Below are positions 1-5,358 of a stretch of 5,358 bases of DNA, piece after piece (position 1 is the first letter of the stretch; each line of letters opens with the position of its first letter). The stretch is from an uncultured Sphingobacteriia bacterium (GTDB lineage: Bacteria > Bacteroidota > Bacteroidia > Chitinophagales > Chitinophagaceae): the NCBI GenBank assembly GCA_945957225.1, contig CAMFKK010000200.1:1-5358 (forward strand), given 5' to 3'. Below the pieces are notes generated by a model. That model searched no databases. It saw nothing but the letters and a program-made list of their open reading frames with translations, and was not told the DNA's origin. The position numbers and the translations under genes are program-made.

Positions 1-153
1 CCCATCCTGTTCCCCAGCCCTTGGACTTCGGGTAGCTGCCGAAATAGAAAAAGAAAGCTTGGGATATTTAGCTAACAAATAACGGGTAATAGAAGTTTTA
101 CCTGCTCCAGAGGGTGCGGTAATGATAATCAGTTTGTTTTGGCTACTGGCCAT
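1..153 (-). CDS. gmk: Guanylate kinase, N-terminal 51 codons (cut by window edge)
   Basis: Guanylate kinase phosphorylates GMP to GDP with ATP in the cytoplasm, an essential step towards GTP and dGTP. The reverse complement from the ATG at 153-151 gives an open frame to the window edge. It begins MASSQNKLIIITAPSGAGK, and the Walker A P-loop (APSGAGKTS) lies at about residues 13-21. It is followed by the family's GMP-binding start: a serine-rich strand (SFSISAATR, about 34-42) and then SPRAGEQDG, matching the 'S.T(R).PR.GE..G' signature of guanylate kinases. The full protein is usually about 190-200 residues, so roughly three quarters lies beyond base 1. The start is the first ATG before the P-loop. 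A TTG at 171-169 in the same frame would add six residues but is less likely. The gene lies 32 nt downstream of the histidine kinase on the same strand, so co-transcription is possible. Confidence 0.94.
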   Translation of the reverse strand, partial: MASSQNKLIIITAPSGAGKTSITRYLLAKYPKLSFSISAATRSPRAGEQDG

Positions 154-185
154 GTGGTGGATTTGCTGCAAAGAAAGGTATTTTC

Positions 186-1274
186 TTATAGTTGACCTGA
201 AATGGGTAGTTGCACCGTGGCTGCCACTTGTTGGTCATTGATATTAGTCAGACTTAATACCGGAGCGTTCTCATAGAAAAGACGGAACCTTTTGTTCAGA
301 TTGACAATTCCAATACCCTGTCTACCCTTTTCTTCCTGAGCTTGAATTTGACCGGTATTGATCACGGTGATAAAAAGTTCTTCTCCTATCTTCTTTACTT
401 CTACCAATACATGACCACCTTTGACCAATTTGCTGATTCCGTGTTTGATGGCGTTTTCTGCCAAAGTAAGCAGAATAAGTGGGGGTACTGTTAATTCTAG
501 GGCTTCGGGATCCACATCAACTTTGAATTCCAAACGTTCTTCAAACCTTATTTTTTCTAGGGCCAAATAGTCACTAACTATATCGGCTTCCTGTTGCAGA
601 CTAATAAAACGTTGCTTCTCATAGTTCAGGGTATGCCGCAGCAATTGTGATAAAAGGGTAGTGGCAGTCCGGGCCTGCTCTCCATCGGTAATGATCAGGG
701 AACGAATACTATTGAGGGCGTTAAATAGAAAATGGGGATTCAACTGCAAGCGCAGTATCTCCAATTGGGCGGTTTGTAATTCTAAGGCAGTATGTAATTG
801 CTTTACATCGGCCTTGGCCTTATGGTATAAAAACTTTGAAATATGGTACATCAACAACCAAACTGCTAGGTAGCGGCTCCAGTTAATCACGTTCATGAAA
901 AAATTCAAATTCCAAAAAGCAATCCTAGAACTATGGTCAATCAGGTAGAATAAAAAGGTTCCGGTGAGGGGAATAATCAAAGACAAACTAACCCAAGAAA
1001 CCAGCATCCAGAAAAACTGCATCAGGTAGGTATGTTTGAAAAAATTACTCTTATTAATAATATATCTATACAAATGAGTATAGAGCATGGCAATAACAGT
1101 AAGGCCAGTAAGCGATAGAAAATCCGGAATTGTGAAAAAACCCAAACCTATATAATTGATCAATTCATAGAACAACATGGCCAACCATCCACAGGCTTGA
1201 AAAATCCAATAAAGGGTTTTTCGGTTCACTTTTTCAAGGCGAAGGGATTGTTTTCTGTTAGTAGCGTTCTGCAT
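186..1274 (-). CDS. LytS/YehU-family sensor histidine kinase (membrane, His_kinase domain)
   Basis: This is a membrane sensor kinase that would autophosphorylate on histidine and pass the phosphate to a response regulator, normally of the LytTR type. Counting from the ATG at 1274-1272 (362 aa), the N-terminal 145 or so residues hold about four hydrophobic segments (around 22-46, 51-74, 82-113 and 124-148). A short helical linker follows, then the His_kinase core QLNPHFLFNALN at 177-188 with phospho-acceptor H181. The ATPase part has the N-box ENAIKHG (about 273-279), an NTG in place of the usual DxG (306-308), and the glycine box GIGIVNLNKRF (320-330). These degenerate ATP-binding boxes are normal for the family. 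No periplasmic sensor domain is visible, so any signal is probably sensed by the membrane part. The open frame can extend to a TTG at 1295 (369 aa); ATG is preferred because of codon choice and because a weak promoter-like element overlaps the TTG. No response regulator lies in the window. The target and signal are unknown. Confidence 0.94.
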   Translation of the reverse strand: MQNATNRKQSLRLEKVNRKTLYWIFQACGWLAMLFYELINYIGLGFFTIPDFLSLTGLTVIAMLYTHLYRYIINKSNFFKHTYLMQFFWMLVSWVSLSLIIPLTGTFLFYLIDHSSRIAFWNLNFFMNVINWSRYLAVWLLMYHISKFLYHKAKADVKQLHTALELQTAQLEILRLQLNPHFLFNALNSIRSLIITDGEQARTATTLLSQLLRHTLNYEKQRFISLQQEADIVSDYLALEKIRFEERLEFKVDVDPEALELTVPPLILLTLAENAIKHGISKLVKGGHVLVEVKKIGEELFITVINTGQIQAQEEKGRQGIGIVNLNKRFRLFYENAPVLSLTNINDQQVAATVQLPISGQL

Positions 1275-1292
1275 TGATTCAATTAAGTTTAA

Positions 1293-1327
1293 CAAATATG
1301 GGAGAATTTTTCCAGCTCATTCCCAAA
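1293..1327 (-). promoter_or_regulatory. Weak candidate Bacteroidota promoter for the histidine kinase
   Basis: On the minus strand, CATATTTG (1300-1293) matches the Bacteroidota -7 consensus TAnnTTTG at all but the first base. A TTTG (1327-1324) lies 23 nt upstream, slightly wider than the usual spacing of about 19-21. A transcript from here would start only some 10-15 nt before the ATG at 1274. The match is short, in A/T-rich DNA, and could easily be chance. Confidence 0.2.
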
Positions 1328-1372
1328 TAGGGATGAAAGGCCAACAGCGTTTTTAGACTGCTGCTCCTGTAT

Positions 1373-1852
1373 TTACAAGGTTTGGTTCAGGGCTTCTCTT
1401 TGCTTTTTACTATTTCTTCCAACCGCGTAATATGGTTTGAGGGATTGGAAAATTTGGTCAAATTGGGGTTGGCCCGCTGCTGCTCCATTCTTGCAATGTT
1501 GAAAATAAGAACGGGTTTGCTTCATAATATCATTCCCCAAGAGTAGCCTGGCGTCTTCTAATTGTTTCTTGAGTTGGTCTACTTCTTGCAACAATTCTGT
1601 GTACTGTTCAAACAATTGCATCTGATTATTACATGCCGTTAGGTCTACATAACTGGGAACCGTACTAGGGCTTTTCCGCATATGAATTAGAGCCACTTTT
1701 ACAAAATCCTTACGTTTTAAATGCAGTTTGAACATGCTTCTTCTTTCTAAATTGCTCAGTTTAACCTTTGCAGGAATCATGTTTTTCACCGAAGACAAAT
1801 GCTGGTTAATAGCCAGCAATTCTGATCCTATAAAGCCCCTAAAAGTTGCCAT
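1373..1852 (-). CDS. Conserved hypothetical protein, helical, 159 aa
   Basis: Function unknown. The protein has no signal peptide or membrane segment, so it is probably cytoplasmic. It is mostly helical, with a heptad-like stretch at about residues 76-105 (FEQYTELLQEVDQLKKQLED) that may form a coiled coil. From memory, its layout resembles an unnamed protein family common in Bacteroidota and some other phyla. Members have an N-terminal helix, an 'L(T/S)xxERR' motif (here LSNLERRS, 32-39), an 'FVxxAL' helix (50-55), a 'P..(V/L)P.(Y/F)(V/L)D' turn (62-71), a long helix with 'LFEQ..LLQ', and a final 'YF....NGAAAG.P.FDQIF..LKPYY' segment (116-142). The copy here is more basic than typical members (for example KLHLKRKDF) and carries an extra basic tail (GRNSKKQREALNQ, 145-157). 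The ATG at 1852-1850 is the only reasonable start, with an A-rich leader and no clear Shine-Dalgarno. It is divergent from the acyltransferase, and nothing nearby points to its role. Confidence 0.75.
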   Translation of the reverse strand: MATFRGFIGSELLAINQHLSSVKNMIPAKVKLSNLERRSMFKLHLKRKDFVKVALIHMRKSPSTVPSYVDLTACNNQMQLFEQYTELLQEVDQLKKQLEDARLLLGNDIMKQTRSYFQHCKNGAAAGQPQFDQIFQSLKPYYAVGRNSKKQREALNQTL

Positions 1853-1920
1853 GTTCTTATTTTTATTAGTAAATAACGGTATATTAAATAGAAAATTGCT
1901 ATTTTAAAAACATTATTTTT

Positions 1921-1930
1921 CTGTTAACAG
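1921..1930. repeat. Perfect 10-bp palindrome CTGTTAACAG
   Basis: CTGTTAACAG reads the same on both strands and has no spacer. Flanking bases do not extend the symmetry. It lies about 70 bp upstream of the leftward 159-aa gene and 20 bp from the larger inverted repeat. It could be half of an operator region, but a 10-bp palindrome can arise by chance. Confidence 0.4.
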
Positions 1931-1950
1931 CCAGAGAAATAGACAAGGTT

Positions 1951-1973
1951 AATTTTCAGAAAATCTGAAAATT
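1951..1973. promoter_or_regulatory. Perfect inverted repeat with 10-bp arms, possible operator
   Basis: The left arm AATTTTCAGA (1951-1960) and right arm TCTGAAAATT (1964-1973) are exact reverse complements around an AAA centre. The symmetry stops at the next base on each side. The site lies about 100 bp from each divergent start codon. No T-run follows on either strand and the arms are A/T-rich, so a dimeric regulator's binding site fits better than a terminator. The regulator is unknown. The symmetry is certain; the function is inferred. Confidence 0.5.
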
Positions 1974-1994
1974 TAGGGTTTATTGGGGTAAAAT

Positions 1995-2037
1995 AGAGAT
2001 AAAATCATAGAAAATAGCCCATTTTTCTCTGTTTTTT
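1995..2037 (+). promoter_or_regulatory. Imperfect hairpin followed by a T-run, possible leader or attenuator
   Basis: AGAGA (1995-1999) and AAAAT (2001-2005), split by one bulged T, can pair with ATTTT (2021-2025) and TCTCT (2026-2030) around a 15-nt loop. GTTTTTT (2031-2037) follows directly. The layout is that of an intrinsic terminator reading rightwards, placed 43 nt before the acyltransferase ATG. The stem is A/T-rich with only four G-C pairs, so it would be weak. It matters only if transcription starts upstream of it. Confidence 0.25.
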
Positions 2038-2080
2038 AGGTTGTTTGCCTTAACTTGTTTAATAGAAAAACGATTGCCCC

Positions 2081-2683
2081 ATGGGATGGTTCTGGAAAAC
2101 CGCATTTAGGTTGAGTGGCTGGCGCGTGCGCGATGCTTATCCCAAGGGGATTGATAAAGCCGTACTCATTGTTGCCCCACATACCAGCGCTTGGGATTTT
2201 CCCTTGGGGCTGGCGGCTAGGTCTTTTCTTGAATTAGAACATACCCACTATTTAGGAAAGGAAGAACTCTTTAAAGGACCTTTTGGTTTTCTTTTTAGAG
2301 CAACAGGTGGTTACCCAGTAAACAGGTTTAATAAAGAGAAAATGGTGGACCAAGTTGTGGAGCTTTTTAATACACATGACAAATTTATCTTGGCCCTTTC
2401 TCCTGAGGGAACCCGGAAAAAAGTAGAGCGGCTTCGCACAGGGTTTTACCATATTGCCAAAAAAGCGGGTGTGCCCATTGTGATGGTTGGCTTTGATTTC
2501 TCCAAAAAAGAAATCAGCATTGCCCCACCCTTTTTTGCCGGTCAAGACGAAGCAGCTGATTTTAAAAAGATCATTCAATTCTTTGCTCCAATCAAGGGAA
2601 AAATTCCAGAATTGGGATTAGCACATTTACAGGTGCAGGAATCTGCTTTTCATAATTCAGACAATCACCCAAACGCTATATAG
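2081..2683 (+). CDS. PlsC-like lysophospholipid/glycerolipid acyltransferase, short form
   Basis: This is a member of the 1-acyl-glycerol-3-phosphate acyltransferase (PlsC/LPLAT) superfamily, which moves an acyl chain from acyl-CoA or acyl-ACP onto a lipid acceptor at the inner membrane. All four motifs are visible in 200 residues. Motif I is the catalytic HX4D as PHTSAWDF (33-40, H34 and D39). Motif II is GGYPVNR (76-82), motif III is SPEGTR (107-112), and motif IV is VPIVMVGFD (131-139). There is no clear N-terminal transmembrane helix, and at about 200 aa it belongs to the short forms rather than classic PlsC (about 240 aa). The acceptor is therefore uncertain; ornithine lipids or other aminolipids are as possible as lysophosphatidate. 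The ATG at 2081 leaves only about 33 residues before H34, normal for this form. The acyl-CoA synthetase gene starts 24 nt after its stop and is probably in the same operon. Confidence 0.92.
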   Translation: MGWFWKTAFRLSGWRVRDAYPKGIDKAVLIVAPHTSAWDFPLGLAARSFLELEHTHYLGKEELFKGPFGFLFRATGGYPVNRFNKEKMVDQVVELFNTHDKFILALSPEGTRKKVERLRTGFYHIAKKAGVPIVMVGFDFSKKEISIAPPFFAGQDEAADFKKIIQFFAPIKGKIPELGLAHLQVQESAFHNSDNHPNAI

Positions 2684-2707
2684 CCAATCAACCACTCAAA
2701 AAAATAC

Positions 2708-4363
2708 ATGCAATTCAGCCACACCCCCCCATCCATCATTGATTGTTTTTGCAAATACGAAGTTGAAAAACCCGATGCGCTCTTTCTATCAGAGCCTGTA
2801 AATGGGGTTTATCAGAAATTTACCTGGAAAAGTGCTGGAGCAGAAATTAGGAAAATGGCGGCCGTTTTAGAGCAAAAAGGGCTCAAAAAGGGTGATAAAG
2901 TGGCCATTTTGAGCAAAAACTGCGCTTTTTGGGTTATGGCAGATTTGGCCATTTTAATGGCCGGATGTGTTCCCGTTCCCCTATACCCCAATTCTACTCC
3001 CCAGAGTTTGAACCAGATATTGGTACATAGTGATAGCCAACTTGTTTTTATTGGTAAACTTGACAATCCTGGGCTTTTACAACAGGCGGTTCCGGCTGGG
3101 ATGCCACAAATCAGTTTTCCATTTTATCCCATTGCAGGTACAGAAGTTTGGACTGAACTGACCAGCAAACAAGATCCTTTACAGGGTAAACCCCTAATTC
3201 ACCCAGAAGACCTTGCTTGTATTATCTATACTTCCGGTACAACAGGCATGCCCAAGGGGGTAGTTCATAAATTTGAATCCATGAGTTTTGCGGTGGATGC
3301 ATTTTTGCAAACCAACCCCACACTTAGAAAAGAAATCTTCTTCTCATACCTTCCCCTTTGCCATGTGGCGGAGAAAATGCTGGTGGAATGTGGTACCATT
3401 TTCACGGGTAGCAGCATGTATTTTGTAGAATCCATGGACAGTTTTACCAAAAACCTACAGTATACCAAACCCACGGTTTTTCTGGCAGTTCCCCGAATCT
3501 GGGAGAAAATGCGGGAGGAAATTTTAAAGAAAATGCCCCAATCCAAATTGGACCGAATTCTGCGAATTCCGCTCATTTCTACCCTTTTTAAGCGGGTTTT
3601 GCGTAAAAAACTGGGTTTTTCTAGGGCAAATTTCATTTTTACAGGTGCCTCTCCAATTAACCCTTTGCTCCTAGAATGGTTCAAAAAACTGGATATTGAA
3701 ATCATGGAAGCTTATGGGATGACGGAGAATATGGCCCTATCCCATGCCAATAAAAAAGGGCAAATCAAGTTTGGCACCGTGGGTACTTCTTACCCGGGTG
3801 TAGAAGTGAGACTGGGAGCAGACCAAGAAGTTCAGATTAAAAGCAAGGCCTCCATGCTGGGTTATTATAAGGAACCGCAGCTTAGTGCCGAATCATTTAT
3901 TGACGTATATCTTAGAACTGGTGACCAGGGCTCTTTGGACGCCGATGGTTTCCTTACCATCATTGGTCGTACCAAAGACCAGTTCAAAACCAGTAAGGGT
4001 AAATACGTGAGTCCGGCCCCTATAGAAAGTAAAATCTTGGTCAACAGCTACATAGATCAGGCTTGTGTGGTGGGTCATGCCATGCCTTCTGCCATGGTCA
4101 TCTGTATTCTATCACCGCAAGGCCGAGCCCAAAATGCTTCCAACCTGCGTCTTGAACTCAGCGAGCACCTTCAAAAATTGAATGATCAGTTAGAGCCACA
4201 TGAGAAACTAAGCAAGATGGTGCTACTCAAAGAAGAGTGGACTATTGACAACGGGATTTTGACACCTACCCTTAAAATCAAACGAAAATCGGTTGACCAG
4301 CAATACCAAGATCAATACGCCAATTGGCAATCCCAAGCTGAATCAGTCATTATTCTATCATGA
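2708..4363 (+). CDS. AMP-binding acyl-CoA synthetase (long-chain fatty acid-CoA ligase type)
   Basis: This adenylate-forming enzyme is predicted to activate a fatty acid with ATP and join it to CoA. Motifs run in the expected order. The ATP/AMP P-loop is YTSGTTGMPKG (174-184), followed by an acyl-binding region with YLPLCHVAEK (214-223) and a VPRIWEK stretch (261-267). Then come TGASP (312-316), the adenine motif EAYGMTE (334-340), RTGD (403-406), and the hinge GRTKDQFKTSKGKYVSPAPIE (420-440). The C-terminal LTPTLKIKR (518-526) carries the likely catalytic lysine, probably K523. The wording of the hinge and C-terminus is typical of long-chain acyl-CoA synthetases rather than acetyl-CoA synthetases. 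At 551 aa it is shorter than the roughly 600-aa FadD15 type but fits a compact 'AMP-binding protein' subgroup known from memory. No signal or membrane segment is seen. The ATG at 2708 is well placed before the first conserved block. A run of seven C bases (2724-2730) lies in codons 6-8. It probably supplies acyl-CoA to the acyltransferase upstream; the substrate chain length cannot be read from sequence. Confidence 0.94.
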   Translation: MQFSHTPPSIIDCFCKYEVEKPDALFLSEPVNGVYQKFTWKSAGAEIRKMAAVLEQKGLKKGDKVAILSKNCAFWVMADLAILMAGCVPVPLYPNSTPQSLNQILVHSDSQLVFIGKLDNPGLLQQAVPAGMPQISFPFYPIAGTEVWTELTSKQDPLQGKPLIHPEDLACIIYTSGTTGMPKGVVHKFESMSFAVDAFLQTNPTLRKEIFFSYLPLCHVAEKMLVECGTIFTGSSMYFVESMDSFTKNLQYTKPTVFLAVPRIWEKMREEILKKMPQSKLDRILRIPLISTLFKRVLRKKLGFSRANFIFTGASPINPLLLEWFKKLDIEIMEAYGMTENMALSHANKKGQIKFGTVGTSYPGVEVRLGADQEVQIKSKASMLGYYKEPQLSAESFIDVYLRTGDQGSLDADGFLTIIGRTKDQFKTSKGKYVSPAPIESKILVNSYIDQACVVGHAMPSAMVICILSPQGRAQNASNLRLELSEHLQKLNDQLEPHEKLSKMVLLKEEWTIDNGILTPTLKIKRKSVDQQYQDQYANWQSQAESVIILS

Positions 4364-4452
4364 TTTGGACAATTAAGCTCAAAAACAACTAGAATACACA
4401 ATTTTAGCCGTCCGGATTCGTTTTCATTGGGAATTACGGTAAAAACCAAGTT
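4364..4452 (+). promoter_or_regulatory. Spacer before the OmpA-type gene, probable promoter location
   Basis: This 89-bp gap is larger than the 24 nt between the two preceding genes, so the lipoprotein gene probably has its own promoter here. I see no convincing -7/-33 pair, no strong hairpin with a T-run to end the upstream transcript, and no Shine-Dalgarno before the ATG at 4453. Read-through from upstream remains possible. Confidence 0.3.
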
Positions 4453-5340
4453 ATGAAAACGAGAAACTACTTAGTACTAGGACTAGCATCGCTATTCCTA
4501 TTTTCTTGCGTGAGCCAGAAAAAAATGAGACAGGCCGAGGCAAAATACGGCGAATTGAATGGCGCTTATGCTGAATTAAAAGAAAAATACAAAGCTTGCC
4601 AAGACGATCAAACCGATTATAAAAGCAAGATTGCTGCCCTAAATACCCAAAAATCAGCCCTAGAATCTTCAAATGCCGATTTGAAAAACCAGGTAGACTA
4701 CCTAAAACAGAACAATAACACCGTTTTAAATCAGTTGAAAGATTTGTCTGTGGTGACTGGTGCCCAAGCAGAAAGTATTAAGAAGTCTTTGGAGAATATT
4801 GGTTCTAAAGACCTGTATATCAAGGACCTTCAAGGATCTATTGCCCGCAAAGACTCTTTGAATATGGCCCTGGTGATGAATCTGAAAGGTGCCATTGGCA
4901 ATTTGGATGACAAAGACATCAATATTAAAGTGGACAAAGGCGTTGTCTATGTAGACATTTCTGATAAACTTTTATTCAAGAGCGGTTCTTATGACGTAAC
5001 AGACAGGGCCAAAGAAGTCTTGGGTAAGGTTGCTAAAGTGTTGAACGCCCAACCAGAAATTGAATTCATGGTGGAAGGTCATACAGATTCAGTAGCCATT
5101 AAGAGCAATGGCATCAATGACAACTGGGATCTAAGTGTAAAACGCGCTACTACCGTTGTACGGATTTTACAAAACACCTATGGTCTTGATCCTAAACGTA
5201 TGACTGCAGCTGGAAGAGGTCAATACCTTCCATTGGCTGACAATGCAACTGCTGAAGGACGTGCCGCCAACCGCAGAACCAGGATTGTAATCCTGCCTCA
5301 GTTAGACCAGTTCTTCAAATTATTGGAGACCAAAAAATAA
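4453..5340 (+). CDS. OmpA-family outer-membrane lipoprotein with coiled-coil stalk
   Basis: This is predicted to be a lipoprotein that links the outer membrane to peptidoglycan. Residues 1-18 form a lipoprotein signal (basic MKTR, hydrophobic core, lipobox LFSC) with acylated Cys19. The mature N-terminus CVSQKK lacks the acidic cluster that sends Bacteroidota lipoproteins to the cell surface, so a periplasm-facing position is inferred. Residues about 24-135 are rich in K, E, Q, A and L with heptad character and should form a long coiled-coil or helical stalk. The C-terminal OmpA-like domain spans about 155-283. Its peptidoglycan-binding signature includes VEGHTDS (207-213, D212), NWDLSVKRA (224-232, D226 and R231), MTAAGRGQYLP (250-260) and AEGRAANRRTRIVI (267-280). 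The D and R residues that bind diaminopimelate in characterised OmpA domains are present. There is no beta-barrel, so it is Pal-like rather than full OmpA. At 295 aa it is complete, ending 18 bp before the window edge. Confidence 0.94.
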   Translation: MKTRNYLVLGLASLFLFSCVSQKKMRQAEAKYGELNGAYAELKEKYKACQDDQTDYKSKIAALNTQKSALESSNADLKNQVDYLKQNNNTVLNQLKDLSVVTGAQAESIKKSLENIGSKDLYIKDLQGSIARKDSLNMALVMNLKGAIGNLDDKDINIKVDKGVVYVDISDKLLFKSGSYDVTDRAKEVLGKVAKVLNAQPEIEFMVEGHTDSVAIKSNGINDNWDLSVKRATTVVRILQNTYGLDPKRMTAAGRGQYLPLADNATAEGRAANRRTRIVILPQLDQFFKLLETKK

Positions 5341-5358
5341 GCAAGTTACTACTAACCC

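Larger units (their letters stand above)
1853..2080. promoter_or_regulatory. A/T-rich divergent intergenic region
   Basis: This 228-bp spacer sits between the start of the leftward 159-aa gene and the start of the rightward acyltransferase, so it must hold promoters for both directions. I found no good match to the Bacteroidota -7 consensus TAnnTTTG on either strand. The minus strand has no TTTG at all here, and the only plus-strand TTTG (2044-2047) lacks the TA. It does contain three symmetric elements listed separately: a palindrome at 1921-1930, an inverted repeat at 1951-1973 and a hairpin at 1995-2037. No open frame or RNA gene is evident. Confidence 0.55.

Noticed and set aside
661..873. 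Open frame of 70 codons on the plus strand
   Set aside because: It lies wholly antisense inside the histidine kinase conserved core and has no recognisable protein features.
1275..1295. TTG start for the histidine kinase, adding seven residues
   Set aside because: The ATG at 1274 is a commoner start codon. The added residues contain no conserved feature, and a promoter-like element overlaps the TTG.
1342..1363. Possible hairpin after the 159-aa gene (minus strand CAGCAG with CTGTTG)
   Set aside because: Only six pairs including one G-T wobble, a 10-nt loop, and no T-run after it. Too weak to call a terminator.
1887..2069. Repeated ATAGAAAA-like octamers in the divergent spacer
   Set aside because: Irregular spacing, one orientation only, and a composition expected by chance in such A/T-rich DNA.
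2252..2578. Open frame of 108 codons on the minus strand
   Set aside because: It is antisense to the acyltransferase motifs, which are clearly the coding frame.
2812..3066. Open frame of 84 codons on the minus strand
   Set aside because: It is antisense to the N-terminal part of the acyl-CoA synthetase, with no domain or start signal.
3265..3705. Open frame of 146 codons on the minus strand
   Set aside because: It is the longest shadow frame but lies opposite conserved acyl-CoA synthetase motifs, and its translation shows no domain.
3893..4078. Open frame of 61 codons on the minus strand
   Set aside because: It is antisense to the conserved RTGD and hinge region of the acyl-CoA synthetase.
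4451..4672. Open frame of 73 codons on the minus strand
   Set aside because: It is antisense to the signal peptide and stalk of the OmpA lipoprotein. Its hydrophobic stretch comes from the complement of A-rich lysine codons.

Overview
The window reads as an ordinary chromosomal segment of a Bacteroidota bacterium. The lineage call is inference. It rests on a LytS/YehU-type histidine kinase with four membrane segments, an OmpA-type lipoprotein with a coiled-coil stalk, A/T-rich spacers, and gene starts without clear Shine-Dalgarno sequences. I cannot name the genus. I see no mobile element, CRISPR array, RNA gene, toxin-antitoxin pair or defence system, and nothing that needs a new biological system to explain it.

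Left part (1-1852), minus strand. Reading 5' to 3' on that strand, the order is an unnamed 159-aa protein (1852-1373), a sensor histidine kinase (1274-186), and the first 51 codons of guanylate kinase gmk (153-1, cut by the window edge). The kinase and gmk lie 32 nt apart and could share a transcript. No LytTR response regulator, the usual partner of this kinase family, is present in the window.

Middle (1853-2080). This 228-bp spacer separates divergent genes and is very A/T-rich. It holds a perfect 10-bp palindrome, a perfect inverted repeat with 10-bp arms, and an imperfect hairpin followed by a T-run just before the rightward genes. It is the most likely place for shared transcriptional control.

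Right part (2081-5340), plus strand. A small PlsC-like acyltransferase (2081-2683) is followed after 24 nt by a long-chain acyl-CoA synthetase-type adenylating enzyme (2708-4363). The two make a plausible pair: one activates a fatty acid as an acyl-CoA and the other moves an acyl chain onto a lipid acceptor. After an 89-bp spacer comes an OmpA-family outer-membrane lipoprotein (4453-5340) predicted to tether the outer membrane to peptidoglycan. The last 18 bases are empty. As a whole the window deals with envelope and lipid functions, a membrane sensor and nucleotide metabolism.
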